From assembly GCF_000315485.1 (NCBI RefSeq), contig NZ_JH992941.1, positions 868,001 to 932,000 on the forward strand: 64,000 bases of DNA. The letters run 5' to 3'. Positions 52,857 to 62,726 of the stretch are shown one piece after another. Every line of letters begins with the position of its first letter. Positions within the stretch are counted from its first letter, which is position 1. A program made the position numbers and the translations under genes. Under the pieces are notes generated by a model that did no database searches, was not told the DNA's origin, and was given only the letters and a program-made list of their open reading frames with translations. The DNA is from Bacteroides oleiciplenus YIT 12058. GTDB lineage: Bacteria; Bacteroidota; Bacteroidia; Bacteroidales; Bacteroidaceae.

Positions 52857-55439
52857 ATGAAATGTGTTATGAATAAAATAGTTCCTAAAAAGTTAAGTTA
52901 TAAAATCAATGTTATGCATTTACGTTTATTCTTATTGATACTTGTTTTCAATTGTTTTCAATTTGTAAAAGGAAACGACTTCGTTTGGTACAGCGATAAC
53001 CGTCCTGTTACCTATTGCGCCCCCGAATCCCTTGCTCCGGTGGTATCTGTTGCCATCGACATGTTCCGGGAAGATATTCAGCAGGTAACAGGACGATTGC
53101 CCCAGTCTGTATCTATAGATGATGCAACCATACGCATCATCCAGTTAGATAACACTGATATCCCAATAAAAGATTTGCAGAAACGAGGAGTGCCAGTTGA
53201 TAAACTGGCCTCGAAACGGGATGCCTTTTATATAACCGTTTCCAAACGTCAGTTACTTGTAATTGGAGGAGATGCTCGTGGAACCGCATACGGCATCCTC
53301 GAACTCTCACGCCTGGCAGGTGTTTCTCCCTGGGTTTGGTGGGGAGATGTGACCCCCGAGAAGAAAACCAAGCTGATACTTCCGGCTAAATACCAAACTT
53401 TTCAAAGCCCATCTGTAGAATATCGTGGTATCTTTTTGAATGACGAGGACTGGAGTTTACAGCCTTGGAGTTGGAAAAATTTTGAACCATCTGATATTAA
53501 AGGCCGTATCGGTGCCCGGACTTATAAAGAAATCTTTAAATTATTGATGCGCCTTCGTGCTAATGCCATTTGGCCGGGTATGCATGGGATTACTACTCCT
53601 TTCTACTTTGTGCCGGGTGCCAAGGAGGCGGCTGATAGTTGTGGCATCTTAATTGGTACTTCGCATTGCGAACCAATGATGCGCAATAATGTAGGTGAAT
53701 GGAAAGTCAACGAGCGAGGCGACTATAATTACATGACAAACCGTGAAGGAGTGCAATCGTATTGGATAGAACGGCTGAAAGAGGCAGGACCTTATGAAAA
53801 TTTCTACACCATGGGCATGAGAGGTATCCACGATAGTGGAATGGAAGGGGTTAAGACCCTTCAGGAAAAGACCGATGTCCTGCAACAGGTTATTGACGAC
53901 CAGCGCAAGCTACTGTCGAAATATGTAAATAAAGATGTGGAGAAGATTCCCCAAGCTTTTGTCCCCTATAAAGAAGTACTCCAAATAATGGAAAATGGCT
54001 TGCAACTGCCGGAGGACATCACATTGATATGGTGCGATGACAACTATGGCTATATGACCCGTCTGAGCGACGAGGAACAGCAAAAGCGTAGCGGAGGTGC
54101 CGGAGTGTATTATCATCTCAGCTATTGGGGCCGCCCACACGACTACATGTGGCTATGTACTACCCAGCCAGGGTTGATTTATAACGAAATGAAACAGGCA
54201 TACGACTGTAATGCCCGCCGCCTATGGGTGGTCAATGTGCACGACCTGAAACCAGCGGCTTACGATTTGGAACTCTTTCTGGATATGGCATGGAATATCA
54301 ACTCCGTATCTCCATCTACGCTTGTAGAGCATCAGAAGAACTGGCTTTGCCGCGAATTCGGAAAAGAAGCAGGAGAAAAACTATTACCCGCCATGTTAGA
54401 GTTTTATCGCCTGTGCGGCATCCGTAAACCGGAATTTATGGGTTGGAATCAAGTGGAACTAGACAAGAAGAAGTATACCAAAGGCTGGTCTCCGGTTAAA
54501 AATACAGACTTTAGCCTAACTGAATTCGGCGGTGAACTGGACCGTTATCTGGAATCTTATGAAGCCATTAAAGAAATCTTATCAGAAGTGGAACCAATGA
54601 TTCCCCAGGAACGCAAAGATGCTTTCTTTGCCCAAATCAAGTATCCTGTGTTTGGTGCCGCAGCCATGAGCACGAAGATATTGGAAGCACAAAGAGCACG
54701 CTGCATCTCTCCGGGAAGCTGCGACACGACTTTATGGACCCGAGAGAGCCAATTAATGGCTGCCTGTGCCAAAAGCATCAAGGCTTATCAGGAAATACGC
54801 AACCTGACGGACTACTATAACAATGAACTGGCAGGTGGCAAATGGAAATACTCCATGTGCCACAATCCGCGAGATTTATATGTGTTCTATCCGCCTAAAG
54901 TCCCTGTATGGCTGACAGACAAAGAAATAGAGAAGTATGCTTCTTTAAAAAGAACAAAATCATTACCTTTGGCAGAAGCAGTTAAAGATAGTTGTATCGT
55001 TTCTAATGCTTGCGATTATGCAAGAGCGTCCGAAGGTGTCATGACAATTCAATCATTAGGGCACAGCATGAATGCAGTTTCCGTACCGAAGGGAAAATCA
55101 ATTACTTTTGAATTTGATTGCTTATGGGATGGAGAAGCGACACTGCGCACCGCCGTCATCCCTACACAACCTAATGATAAAGGGGATATTCGTTTCAGTG
55201 TCAGCATAGATGGTGAAAAACCTCAGATATGCTCCTTTAAAGAAGGTTTCCGCACGGAGGGCTGGAAGCAGAATGTGCTTCGGGGACAGGCTATCCGTGC
55301 AACCCATCATCGATTGGCAAAAGGAAAGCACACCTTATCCATCACAGCTTTGGATGACCATGTATTGATAGATCAATGGATGATTGATTTCAAGCCAGAT
55401 AGAATGTTTTATGTATTCCCTGTCCAACCAACATATTAA
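52857..55439 (+). CDS. GH115 alpha-glucuronidase
   Basis: An 860-residue ORF; a start at the internal ATG 52914 (MHLRLFLLILVFNCFQFVKG) gives a cleaner signal peptide, so the first 19 codons may not be used. The mature part has the GH115 layout: small N-terminal domain (DMFREDIQQVTGRLPQ, GDARGTAYGILELSRLAGVSPWVWW), TIM-barrel catalytic region (RANAIWPGMHGITTPF, MRGIHDSGMEG, LIWCDDNYGYMTR, GVYYHLSYWGRPHDYMWL) and a C-terminal domain (HRLAKGKHTLSITALDDHVLID). The family cleaves alpha-1,2-linked (4-O-methyl-)glucuronic acid, mostly from xylan and some from arabinogalactan. Base composition jumps from very AT-rich to normal near 52.98 kb, just after the leader. Confidence 0.93.
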   Translation: MKCVMNKIVPKKLSYKINVMHLRLFLLILVFNCFQFVKGNDFVWYSDNRPVTYCAPESLAPVVSVAIDMFREDIQQVTGRLPQSVSIDDATIRIIQLDNTDIPIKDLQKRGVPVDKLASKRDAFYITVSKRQLLVIGGDARGTAYGILELSRLAGVSPWVWWGDVTPEKKTKLILPAKYQTFQSPSVEYRGIFLNDEDWSLQPWSWKNFEPSDIKGRIGARTYKEIFKLLMRLRANAIWPGMHGITTPFYFVPGAKEAADSCGILIGTSHCEPMMRNNVGEWKVNERGDYNYMTNREGVQSYWIERLKEAGPYENFYTMGMRGIHDSGMEGVKTLQEKTDVLQQVIDDQRKLLSKYVNKDVEKIPQAFVPYKEVLQIMENGLQLPEDITLIWCDDNYGYMTRLSDEEQQKRSGGAGVYYHLSYWGRPHDYMWLCTTQPGLIYNEMKQAYDCNARRLWVVNVHDLKPAAYDLELFLDMAWNINSVSPSTLVEHQKNWLCREFGKEAGEKLLPAMLEFYRLCGIRKPEFMGWNQVELDKKKYTKGWSPVKNTDFSLTEFGGELDRYLESYEAIKEILSEVEPMIPQERKDAFFAQIKYPVFGAAAMSTKILEAQRARCISPGSCDTTLWTRESQLMAACAKSIKAYQEIRNLTDYYNNELAGGKWKYSMCHNPRDLYVFYPPKVPVWLTDKEIEKYASLKRTKSLPLAEAVKDSCIVSNACDYARASEGVMTIQSLGHSMNAVSVPKGKSITFEFDCLWDGEATLRTAVIPTQPNDKGDIRFSVSIDGEKPQICSFKEGFRTEGWKQNVLRGQAIRATHHRLAKGKHTLSITALDDHVLIDQWMIDFKPDRMFYVFPVQPTY

Positions 55440-55445
55440 TATAAC

Positions 55446-58298
55446 ATGAATTATATGAAAAGAATTATTGGATTATTCATTATTTTACTGTGTCTTTGTT
55501 CTGCAAAAGCTCAGCAGACAGAAGTGAGATATCTCTCCGGCACAGGACCGGATAATACTGTGAAGTGGGATTTCTGGTGTTCATCAGGTATGAATTCCCA
55601 AAAGTGGAGCAAGATAGAAGTTCCGTCTTGCTGGGAACAGCAAGGTTTTGGAGGCTATACCTACGGACGCTACTACATTTATAAGGAACGTGAAAATGAA
55701 AAGCAATATGATGCCTACAGAGAACATGATTTTTGCGATGAATACGGCATTTATCATCACCGTTTTGACGTTCCGGATAGTTGGAAAGGCAAACAGATAA
55801 GCATTGTATTCGAAGGTGTCATGACCGATGCCGAAGTGAAAATCAACGATGTTATCGTTGGTCCCACTCATCAGGGAGCATTCTATCGTTTCTCTTATGA
55901 TATCACAGACAAACTGAAATTCGGGAAAAAGAATTCAATGGAAGTGACAGTGAGGAAGCAATCGGCGGATAAATCAGTAAATGCAGCGGAACGCCGTGCT
56001 GACTGGTGGCTCTTCGGAGGTATCTACCGCCCCGTATATCTGACGGCAAAACCTCGCACGCAAATAGATCATATAGCGGTGGATGCCCGTGCAGATGGCA
56101 CGTTGCGTACAGATGTCTATCTGAAAAATATTTCCAAAGGACAACAAATGGAACTGTCGCTTATTTCCTGTGATTCACAGCTTCCCATAGGACGACAGGT
56201 ATGTGGACTTTCGACGGAAGAGAGACAAACACTTACCACACATTGGAACAATATCAGGACATGGGACCCTGAACATCCCAACCTTTACCAGCTTACTATG
56301 CGTCTTCTTTCCACAACAGGAGATGTTGTACACGAGATAACGGAGCGCATTGGATTCCGCACCATTGAATTCCGTCCTGAAGATGGCATATATCTGAACG
56401 GTACACGTCTTTTAGTGAAGGGGACTAACCGCCATTGCTTTGATTCTGAGACGGGTAGAACAATCAGCCGGAAACTCAGCCTGAAGGATGCTTTGCTCAT
56501 TAAGCAGATGAATATGAATGCCGTGCGTTCACATTATCCTCCTGATAGCCATTTCTTAGAAGTATGCGACTCCATAGGGCTTCTTTATCTCAATGAATTG
56601 TGTGGTTGGCAGAATAGCTATAGTACTGAAATAGCAGAAAAGTTGCTGCCCGAAATGATGTTTCGTGATATAAACCACCCGTGCATCTTTATTTGGGCAA
56701 ATGGTAACGAAGGAGGATGGAATGCTGCCATTGACAATCGTTTTGCCGACTACGACCCGCAGAAACGCCACGTCATTCATCCGTGGGCAGATTTCAATGG
56801 CTTGGATACACGCCATTACCCCAACAGTACGGATAACATGTATCGGTTGGAACGCGGACATAAGGTTTTCATGATGACGGAGTTTCTACATGGCCTCTAC
56901 GACCGTGGACAGGGGGCAGGCCTCAAAGGACTATGGTCAAAGTTTAAGGCGAATCCGCTCTTTGCCGGTGGCTTCCTTTGGGCGTATGTGGATGAAGCTA
57001 TCCGCCGTACAGATACCGGACAAATGGACACTTACGGTCCTAATGCTCCCGATGGTATCGTGGGGGCAAATCGCGAAAAAGAAGGCAGCTTCTATACTGT
57101 TCGGGAGGTATGGTCGCCCATTCAAATAAATCCATTAAAAATAACTTCTTCCTTCAAAGGAGATTTTTACATAGCTAATGATTATTTATTCAGCAACTTA
57201 AACGAATGCCGAATGAAGTGGAAGGTAATGCGTTTACCTATTCCACAGGTGTCCGATAGCCCAATCTGCTTAGCGGAAGGCAGCGTACTGCTACCTGCAA
57301 TTCAACCTGGTGAAAAGGGTACAGCCCACTTCGATCTGCCTGAGAAATTCTTCAATGGCGACGTTCTGGAATTAGAAGCCTACAATGCGATGGGTGACAC
57401 GGTATGTAACTGGGCGTTCCCCATCAAGAATAATCGTAAGTACTTTGCAGAATACAGGCACTTACAACCAGCAACAACAACCGCCGCCAGATATCAGACA
57501 ACCAGCAATAGAGTTACACTAATGGCGAATGGAGTTGCAGCAACATTCAACAAGGCAAATGGCAATTTGGTGGAAGTGAAAAATGGCAGCAAGATAATAC
57601 CATTGTCTGATGGTCCTCTCCCGGTCGGGATGAAGATGCTTTTCAGCTCTGCTAACCTAAAAATGCAAGGTGACACGGCCATTTATACCGTAAAATATAA
57701 AGGTGCAGCCGACTCCATTGTCTGGAGAATGACGCCTGACGGATTGCTTGGAATGGATGCATTGGTGCTGAATTACAGGGCAGATAACAAGTTTGACGGT
57801 GCATACTTTGACCGTCCGGTTCATAATCTCGGTTTTTCATTCTCCTTTCCTGAAAAGAACGTCAGCGGGATGCGTTGGTTAGGTAAAGGCCCTTACCGGG
57901 TATGGAAGAACCGTATCGAAGGAACGAATTATGGCATTTGGCAAAAGGACTACAACAATACTGTGACGGGAGAATATTATCATTCGCTCGTTTATCCCGA
58001 ATTCAAAGGATATCATGCCGGTCTCTATTGGGCGACACTCCAATCACAGACAACCCCAATGACAGTCTATTCGGAAACTGACGGTATTTTCTTTCGTGTC
58101 TTCACTCCGGAAGAGCAGCGCGACCGCGAAAGCCGTGGAATATCGGTAAAGGAATATCCTGCCGGAGACATCTCATTCTTATTTGAAATTCCTGCTGTCA
58201 ATTCTCAAGGGACAGGAGGAGAAGCTTCTTATATTAAAATCAATAAGGGCGATGAGGGTTTCAGAATGAAACTCTGGTTTGATTTCCACTATCTATAA
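55446..58298 (+). CDS. GH2 glycosidase, beta-galactosidase-like
   Basis: A 950-residue exported enzyme; the ATG at 55446 or 55455 could be used, both giving a signal peptide (KRIIGLFIILLCLCSAKAQ). It has a jelly roll (VPSCWEQQGFGGYTYG), Ig-like domain, TIM barrel with acid/base E422 in WANGNEGGW and nucleophile E479 in FMMTEFLHG, and C-terminal sandwich domains. KGTNRHCFDSETGR keeps the NRH part of the GxNRHE loop. It lies 6 bp after the GH115 stop, so the two are tightly coupled. They may act in turn, GH115 removing uronic acid and this enzyme the exposed beta-sugar. It ends the operon; a terminator hairpin follows at 58342. Confidence 0.9.
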   Translation: MNYMKRIIGLFIILLCLCSAKAQQTEVRYLSGTGPDNTVKWDFWCSSGMNSQKWSKIEVPSCWEQQGFGGYTYGRYYIYKERENEKQYDAYREHDFCDEYGIYHHRFDVPDSWKGKQISIVFEGVMTDAEVKINDVIVGPTHQGAFYRFSYDITDKLKFGKKNSMEVTVRKQSADKSVNAAERRADWWLFGGIYRPVYLTAKPRTQIDHIAVDARADGTLRTDVYLKNISKGQQMELSLISCDSQLPIGRQVCGLSTEERQTLTTHWNNIRTWDPEHPNLYQLTMRLLSTTGDVVHEITERIGFRTIEFRPEDGIYLNGTRLLVKGTNRHCFDSETGRTISRKLSLKDALLIKQMNMNAVRSHYPPDSHFLEVCDSIGLLYLNELCGWQNSYSTEIAEKLLPEMMFRDINHPCIFIWANGNEGGWNAAIDNRFADYDPQKRHVIHPWADFNGLDTRHYPNSTDNMYRLERGHKVFMMTEFLHGLYDRGQGAGLKGLWSKFKANPLFAGGFLWAYVDEAIRRTDTGQMDTYGPNAPDGIVGANREKEGSFYTVREVWSPIQINPLKITSSFKGDFYIANDYLFSNLNECRMKWKVMRLPIPQVSDSPICLAEGSVLLPAIQPGEKGTAHFDLPEKFFNGDVLELEAYNAMGDTVCNWAFPIKNNRKYFAEYRHLQPATTTAARYQTTSNRVTLMANGVAATFNKANGNLVEVKNGSKIIPLSDGPLPVGMKMLFSSANLKMQGDTAIYTVKYKGAADSIVWRMTPDGLLGMDALVLNYRADNKFDGAYFDRPVHNLGFSFSFPEKNVSGMRWLGKGPYRVWKNRIEGTNYGIWQKDYNNTVTGEYYHSLVYPEFKGYHAGLYWATLQSQTTPMTVYSETDGIFFRVFTPEEQRDRESRGISVKEYPAGDISFLFEIPAVNSQGTGGEASYIKINKGDEGFRMKLWFDFHYL

Positions 58299-58341
58299 AG
58301 AAGCAAAACGGTGAGCATTCATCTCGCTTTTACATAAAGAA

Positions 58342-58385
58342 TTCACAGACGGTGGCTATTTTTATATTATAGCCACCGCTGTGAA
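58342..58385. terminator. Bidirectional terminator hairpin between convergent genes
   Basis: TTCACAG(A)CGGTGGCTAT (58342-58359) pairs with ATAGCCACCGCTGTGAA (58369-58385), a 17-bp stem with one bulged A and an AT-rich loop. It lies between the plus-strand GH2 stop (58298) and the minus-strand DUF3244-like gene stop (58475), the expected place for a shared terminator. Confidence 0.75.
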
Positions 58386-58474
58386 GAATTGTACAATTTT
58401 AATGTCTAAAGGAAAATTGCACATGAAAAAGAGGAAAGATGCTCCTTAAAAGAACAGATAAAAAGAATGTTTTC

Positions 58475-58852
58475 TTATACAATTTCTATCGTATAAGATT
58501 CTCCCAAATTAGTTAAGGCAATTACAAGAATATTACCGATAAAAGTGCCAGAATACACGATTTCACCGGATTCGGTATCTTTAACTACTAAATATTCGTC
58601 TTCGATAGGTGCCCCAAAGCAAATGTAGAGTTGATTGTCCTCAATATAGCCGGGAACTACGGGTAATATGGAACGAGTAGATGTTTCTCCTTTCAATAAA
58701 TGAATATTGGCAGGCTTTCTGATTCTCTTCTCTTCTGTAGGAACAGACGAAGTTCCGTCAGCTATGACTGATGCATTTATAGATAGCATAGTCGACTGCA
58801 ATAAGAACACACTTCCTAATAAAACCAATGATAATGCTTTCATGAATCTCAC
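58475..58852 (-). CDS. Small secreted DUF3244-like protein
   Basis: A 125-residue protein with a leader (KALSLVLLGSVFLLQSTM) and a short beta-rich domain: SILPVVPGYIEDNQLYICFGAPIEDEYLVVKDTESGEIVYSG. This matches the Ig-like DUF3244 domain common in Bacteroides. The ATG at 58852 or 58843 may be used. A near-match -7 box (TAACTTCG) lies at about 58879-58886. No activity can be predicted. It lies 140 bp downstream of the TPR regulator gene on the same strand; such pairs often occur together in Bacteroides genomes, so a sensor/secreted-partner relation is inferred. Confidence 0.75.
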   Translation of the reverse strand: MRFMKALSLVLLGSVFLLQSTMLSINASVIADGTSSVPTEEKRIRKPANIHLLKGETSTRSILPVVPGYIEDNQLYICFGAPIEDEYLVVKDTESGEIVYSGTFIGNILVIALTNLGESYTIEIV

Positions 58853-58992
58853 GCATTTTTATAAGATTAATAATAGGGCGAAGTTAGCCACATCAAAGCA
58901 AAGAAGAGAATAAAAGCGATAACATCTCTTTTTTATAAAAGCATATATTTCAGCATATTAAGGTATTAAGCCATAACAATTACAACCATATC

Positions 58993-60633
58993 TTACTGGA
59001 TATCAGACTTTTGTTTCATCCTATGTCTTCTTTGAACAATTATCTGCTTATTTACATTGCCAAAGCAGAGAGCGATTGTAAAATCATCCCAGCCGCAAAG
59101 TGAAAGACATAAGAATATACAGTCGTCTTCAGTATATTTAGGATAAGTTTGGCGTAAATAAGCGATATAGTCCTTATAGATATTCATAATGCTCAGGCGA
59201 AGTTGCTTCTGTTCATCTTCCAACAAAATGCGCAGGTTCTGCTTTTTCGTGGTTTTCTCTTGACGGCTCAGTTGCTCCACTTTTCGATAAATAGGAGTTT
59301 TCTTAAAGATGATATTACATAATTCGGCCTTTTCATCGGCCAATCTTCTTATTTCACTCTCCCTTTGAGATATTCTTTCTTTATCTTGTTCTTGTTCCAT
59401 ACGCAATGAAGCTATATGATATTGAGATTCTGCAATATCAGCCTTTAGTGAAGCCACATCTCGTTCATGCTCCAATTGCATAATCTTTTTGCGGCGTTTC
59501 ACCCGTTGAACATACCAAACAGCAAAAACAATCACAAACAAACTAAGAATAATGAAAGAAAGTCGCTGTTTTTCCATCTTCATTTTATCTTTATAGACTT
59601 TCATTTCTGCTTCGTGTTCATAAGCTTTTTGTTCCGTTTCAGAACTTCGCTTATGAAAATAAATAGAATCCATTACGCCTGAATAAGCCTCCGAATATTT
59701 CAATGCCTGCTGAGGCTCTCCTCCTACATCCATTACATCTTTCAGACCATACAAAGCCAAAGCCTTTGTTTCCATCAACGTATCACATAAAGCTTGTCTA
59801 AAATAATATTCTGCTGAATCAAGATGCTCTTGATTTAAGAATGCATATCCTACCACAATAGCAGCTTTTGAAGCCAATCTTTTACTAAAAGCTAAAGACC
59901 GTTTTCCGTAAAAGAGTATAGAGTCCATATCCTCATAAGAACAACTCAAGTTATGATAGATCATTGCAGCAATCGCAGAGTCATTCTTCTCCAAAGCAAA
60001 CCCCAATCCCCGTTTCATATGTTCAAGAGCAAGCCGGGTATCACCCTGCAACAAATAATTCCATCCTATACCATTAGCAACAGAAGCCAATCCTTCCTTA
60101 CAGTCACATCGCATAAAACAATCCTCAGCCTGGCGAAATGCTTCGGTTGATTTTTCCGTTAGCACCTGATTAGAATAAAGATTACCCAAATCCTCATAAA
60201 GCATTCCTTTTATCCGCAGTTCTTTCTTATCCGCCTCTCCGAGTTCTTTCAATGCTGCAAAGTAGTTTTCCATAGCCTCCGTATACATATTCATCTGAGA
60301 CTGCAAACGCCCCTTATACATCAAAGCTTTCGCACGGTTCAGACCACTATCATAGTAATGAATAGCCTCATTCAACAAAGAATCGCATGCTAAGAGAGAA
60401 AGATATTTTTTATCCGTTGCTTCAGCTAAAAGCAATCCGTAATACATCTGTTCGGATTTAGAAAGGGGATCGGGAGAAATGGATTGCAGAATCTGATAAC
60501 TACTGTCAGGAGAAGAAGATATTAAAGTCTCGGCACGAAGCAACTGTTTGTTTTCTACTTTATTCTTATTGCAGGAAACAAGAATCAGAAAGAGACAAAG
60601 GGCAGATAGTAAGCTATTCAATCGGGTTAACAT
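58993..60633 (-). CDS. TPR membrane protein with C-terminal regulator-like domain
   Basis: A 546-residue protein: lipobox-like VSC (C21), TPR repeats from about 60 to 330 (for example AKALMYKGRLQSQMNMYTEAMENYFAALKEL), one membrane helix at 358-376 (LSFIILSLFVIVFAVWYVQ), a charged coiled coil from about 383 to 440, and a C-terminal domain (YTEDDCIFLCLSLCGWDDFTIALCF) like the degenerate helix-turn-helix of Bacteroides TPR regulators. The layout places the TPR part in the periplasm and the HTH in the cytoplasm. The ligand and target genes are unknown. The gene lies between the region 3 PUL and mnmG. Confidence 0.8.
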   Translation of the reverse strand: MLTRLNSLLSALCLFLILVSCNKNKVENKQLLRAETLISSSPDSSYQILQSISPDPLSKSEQMYYGLLLAEATDKKYLSLLACDSLLNEAIHYYDSGLNRAKALMYKGRLQSQMNMYTEAMENYFAALKELGEADKKELRIKGMLYEDLGNLYSNQVLTEKSTEAFRQAEDCFMRCDCKEGLASVANGIGWNYLLQGDTRLALEHMKRGLGFALEKNDSAIAAMIYHNLSCSYEDMDSILFYGKRSLAFSKRLASKAAIVVGYAFLNQEHLDSAEYYFRQALCDTLMETKALALYGLKDVMDVGGEPQQALKYSEAYSGVMDSIYFHKRSSETEQKAYEHEAEMKVYKDKMKMEKQRLSFIILSLFVIVFAVWYVQRVKRRKKIMQLEHERDVASLKADIAESQYHIASLRMEQEQDKERISQRESEIRRLADEKAELCNIIFKKTPIYRKVEQLSRQEKTTKKQNLRILLEDEQKQLRLSIMNIYKDYIAYLRQTYPKYTEDDCIFLCLSLCGWDDFTIALCFGNVNKQIIVQRRHRMKQKSDIQ

Positions 60634-60819
60634 AAAATGATTCGATTATTAAACGGCAAAGAAAACAAAAAGAAGGAGATATAGCAACATATATGTTAGA
60701 AAAATCCAGAGTAATCCGCAGCAGCATTACATAGTCCCACTGTATGTATTCTCTATAGCCCACCTTACCTTAAACAATGATAAGAAAGAGAAAAGCTAGA
60801 GGAGTAGCTGTTTTTTTCG

Positions 60820-60827
60820 TAACTTTG
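60820..60827 (+). promoter_or_regulatory. -7 box of mnmG
   Basis: TAACTTTG matches TAnnTTTG, 24 bp before the mnmG ATG at 60852, predicting a very short leader. It is the clearest promoter of a housekeeping gene in the window. Confidence 0.65.
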
Positions 60828-60851
60828 CACAGTTTTAAATACATTGAATGA

Positions 60852-62726
60852 ATGGAGTTTAAATACGACGTTATCGTGATTGGCGCCGGACATGCCGGCT
60901 GTGAAGCTGCCGCAGCCGCAGCAAATCTGGGTTCAAAAACCTGTCTTATCACCATGGACATGAATAAGATAGGACAGATGAGTTGCAATCCTGCCGTAGG
61001 TGGTATTGCCAAAGGACAAATTGTACGAGAGATAGACGCTTTAGGCGGATACATGGGGCTGGTGACTGACCAGACCGCCATCCAGTTTCGCATATTGAAC
61101 CGTTCCAAAGGCCCTGCCATGTGGAGCCCGCGCGCGCAATGCGACCGTAATAAATTCATCTGGGCATGGCGCGAAATCCTGGAGAACATCCCAAACCTGC
61201 ATATCTGGCAAGATACTGTACGCGAAATCCTTATTGAGGATGGAGAGATTGTAGGTTTGACTACCTTACTGGATGTCACCTTCCGTGCCAAGTGTATAGT
61301 ATTAACTGCTGGGACTTTCCTGAACGGATTAATGCACGTCGGGCGTACCCAACTTGCCGGCGGACGCATGGCAGAACCTGCATCTTACAAATTAACCGAA
61401 TCCATCGCAAGACATGGCATTGAGTATGGGCGCATGAAAACCGGTACCCCTGTCCGTATTGACGGGCGAAGCGTACACTATGAATACATGGAGACACAGG
61501 ACGGCGAATCAGACTTCCACAAGTTTTCATTCATGGATACCAGCGTCCGTCACCTGAAACAACTTCCATGCTGGACTTGCTTCACAAACGAAGAAGTGCA
61601 TCGCGTGTTGCGCAAAGGCTTACCAGACTCTCCCCTTTTCAACGGACAAATTCAAAGCATCGGTCCCCGCTATTGCCCCAGCATCGAAACTAAAATAGTA
61701 ACATTCCCCGATAAGGGACAACATCAGCTTTTCCTTGAACCGGAAGGGGAAACTACTCAGGAACTATATTTAAATGGTTTCTCTTCATCGCTCCCGATGA
61801 ATATACAAATCGAGGCATTGAAGAAAGTACCAGCATTCAAGGATTTGGTAATTTATCGCCCGGGCTATGCCATCGAATATGATTTCTTCGACCCTACGCA
61901 ACTGAAACATACGTTGGAATCGAAGAAAATCAAAAATCTATTCTTTGCCGGACAAGTAAACGGAACCACCGGATATGAAGAAGCTGCCGGACAAGGAATC
62001 ATTGCCGGTATCAATGCACATATTAATTGCCATGGCGGCGAGCCATTTACTCTGGCACGCGACGAAGCATATATCGGCGTATTAATCGACGACCTGGTGA
62101 CAAAAGGAGTGGATGAACCTTATCGTATGTTCACTTCACGTGCGGAGTACCGCATTTTATTACGCATGGATGACGCCGACATGCGCCTTACTGAAAAGGC
62201 CTGGAAGCTCGGACTTGTCAAGAGCGAGCGTTATGAATTGCTAAAACGAAAGCGTGAAGCTATCAATAGTATCGTAGAGTTCACCCGTAATTACTCGATG
62301 AAACCGGCATTAATCAATCCGGCATTAGAGAAGCTCGGTACCACTCCCCTACGACAAGGATGCAAATTAATAGATTTAATAAACCGTCCGCAAGTTACCA
62401 TTGAGAACATGGCGGAACATGTTGATGCCTTCCGTCGGGAACTGGATAAGATTACCGAAAGGAAAGAGGAAATCATTGAAGCTGCCGAAATACTTATCAA
62501 GTATGAAGGGTACATCGGACGCGAGCGAATCATCGCCGATAAGTTAGCTCGACTGGAAAGCATCAAGATAAAGGGTAAGTTCGATTATAATTCCATTCAA
62601 TCCCTTTCCACCGAAGCCAGACAGAAATTAGAAAAGATAGATCCGGAAACGATAGCTCAGGCGAGCCGAATACCGGGAGTATCTCCAAGTGATATAAACG
62701 TCCTGCTGGTACTTTCGGGCAGATAA
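60852..62726 (+). CDS. mnmG: tRNA uridine-5-carboxymethylaminomethyl modification enzyme MnmG
   Basis: A 624-residue cytoplasmic enzyme with the FAD motif VIGAGHAGCEAA (9-20), the GidA signatures GGIAKGQIVREIDALGG and GQVNGTTGYEEAAGQG, and a C-terminal helical domain. With MnmE it installs the cmnm5 or nm5 group on the wobble uridine of certain tRNAs using FAD, NADH and methylenetetrahydrofolate. Length and motifs are normal. It begins the housekeeping cluster mnmG-apt-uvrC and has its own -7 box. A parS-like palindrome follows its stop codon directly. Confidence 0.98.
   Translation: MEFKYDVIVIGAGHAGCEAAAAAANLGSKTCLITMDMNKIGQMSCNPAVGGIAKGQIVREIDALGGYMGLVTDQTAIQFRILNRSKGPAMWSPRAQCDRNKFIWAWREILENIPNLHIWQDTVREILIEDGEIVGLTTLLDVTFRAKCIVLTAGTFLNGLMHVGRTQLAGGRMAEPASYKLTESIARHGIEYGRMKTGTPVRIDGRSVHYEYMETQDGESDFHKFSFMDTSVRHLKQLPCWTCFTNEEVHRVLRKGLPDSPLFNGQIQSIGPRYCPSIETKIVTFPDKGQHQLFLEPEGETTQELYLNGFSSSLPMNIQIEALKKVPAFKDLVIYRPGYAIEYDFFDPTQLKHTLESKKIKNLFFAGQVNGTTGYEEAAGQGIIAGINAHINCHGGEPFTLARDEAYIGVLIDDLVTKGVDEPYRMFTSRAEYRILLRMDDADMRLTEKAWKLGLVKSERYELLKRKREAINSIVEFTRNYSMKPALINPALEKLGTTPLRQGCKLIDLINRPQVTIENMAEHVDAFRRELDKITERKEEIIEAAEILIKYEGYIGRERIIADKLARLESIKIKGKFDYNSIQSLSTEARQKLEKIDPETIAQASRIPGVSPSDINVLLVLSGR

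Noticed and set aside
60770..61369. 199-codon minus-strand ORF antisense to mnmG
   Set aside because: A shadow of the strongly conserved mnmG frame; no leader, motif or promoter of its own.
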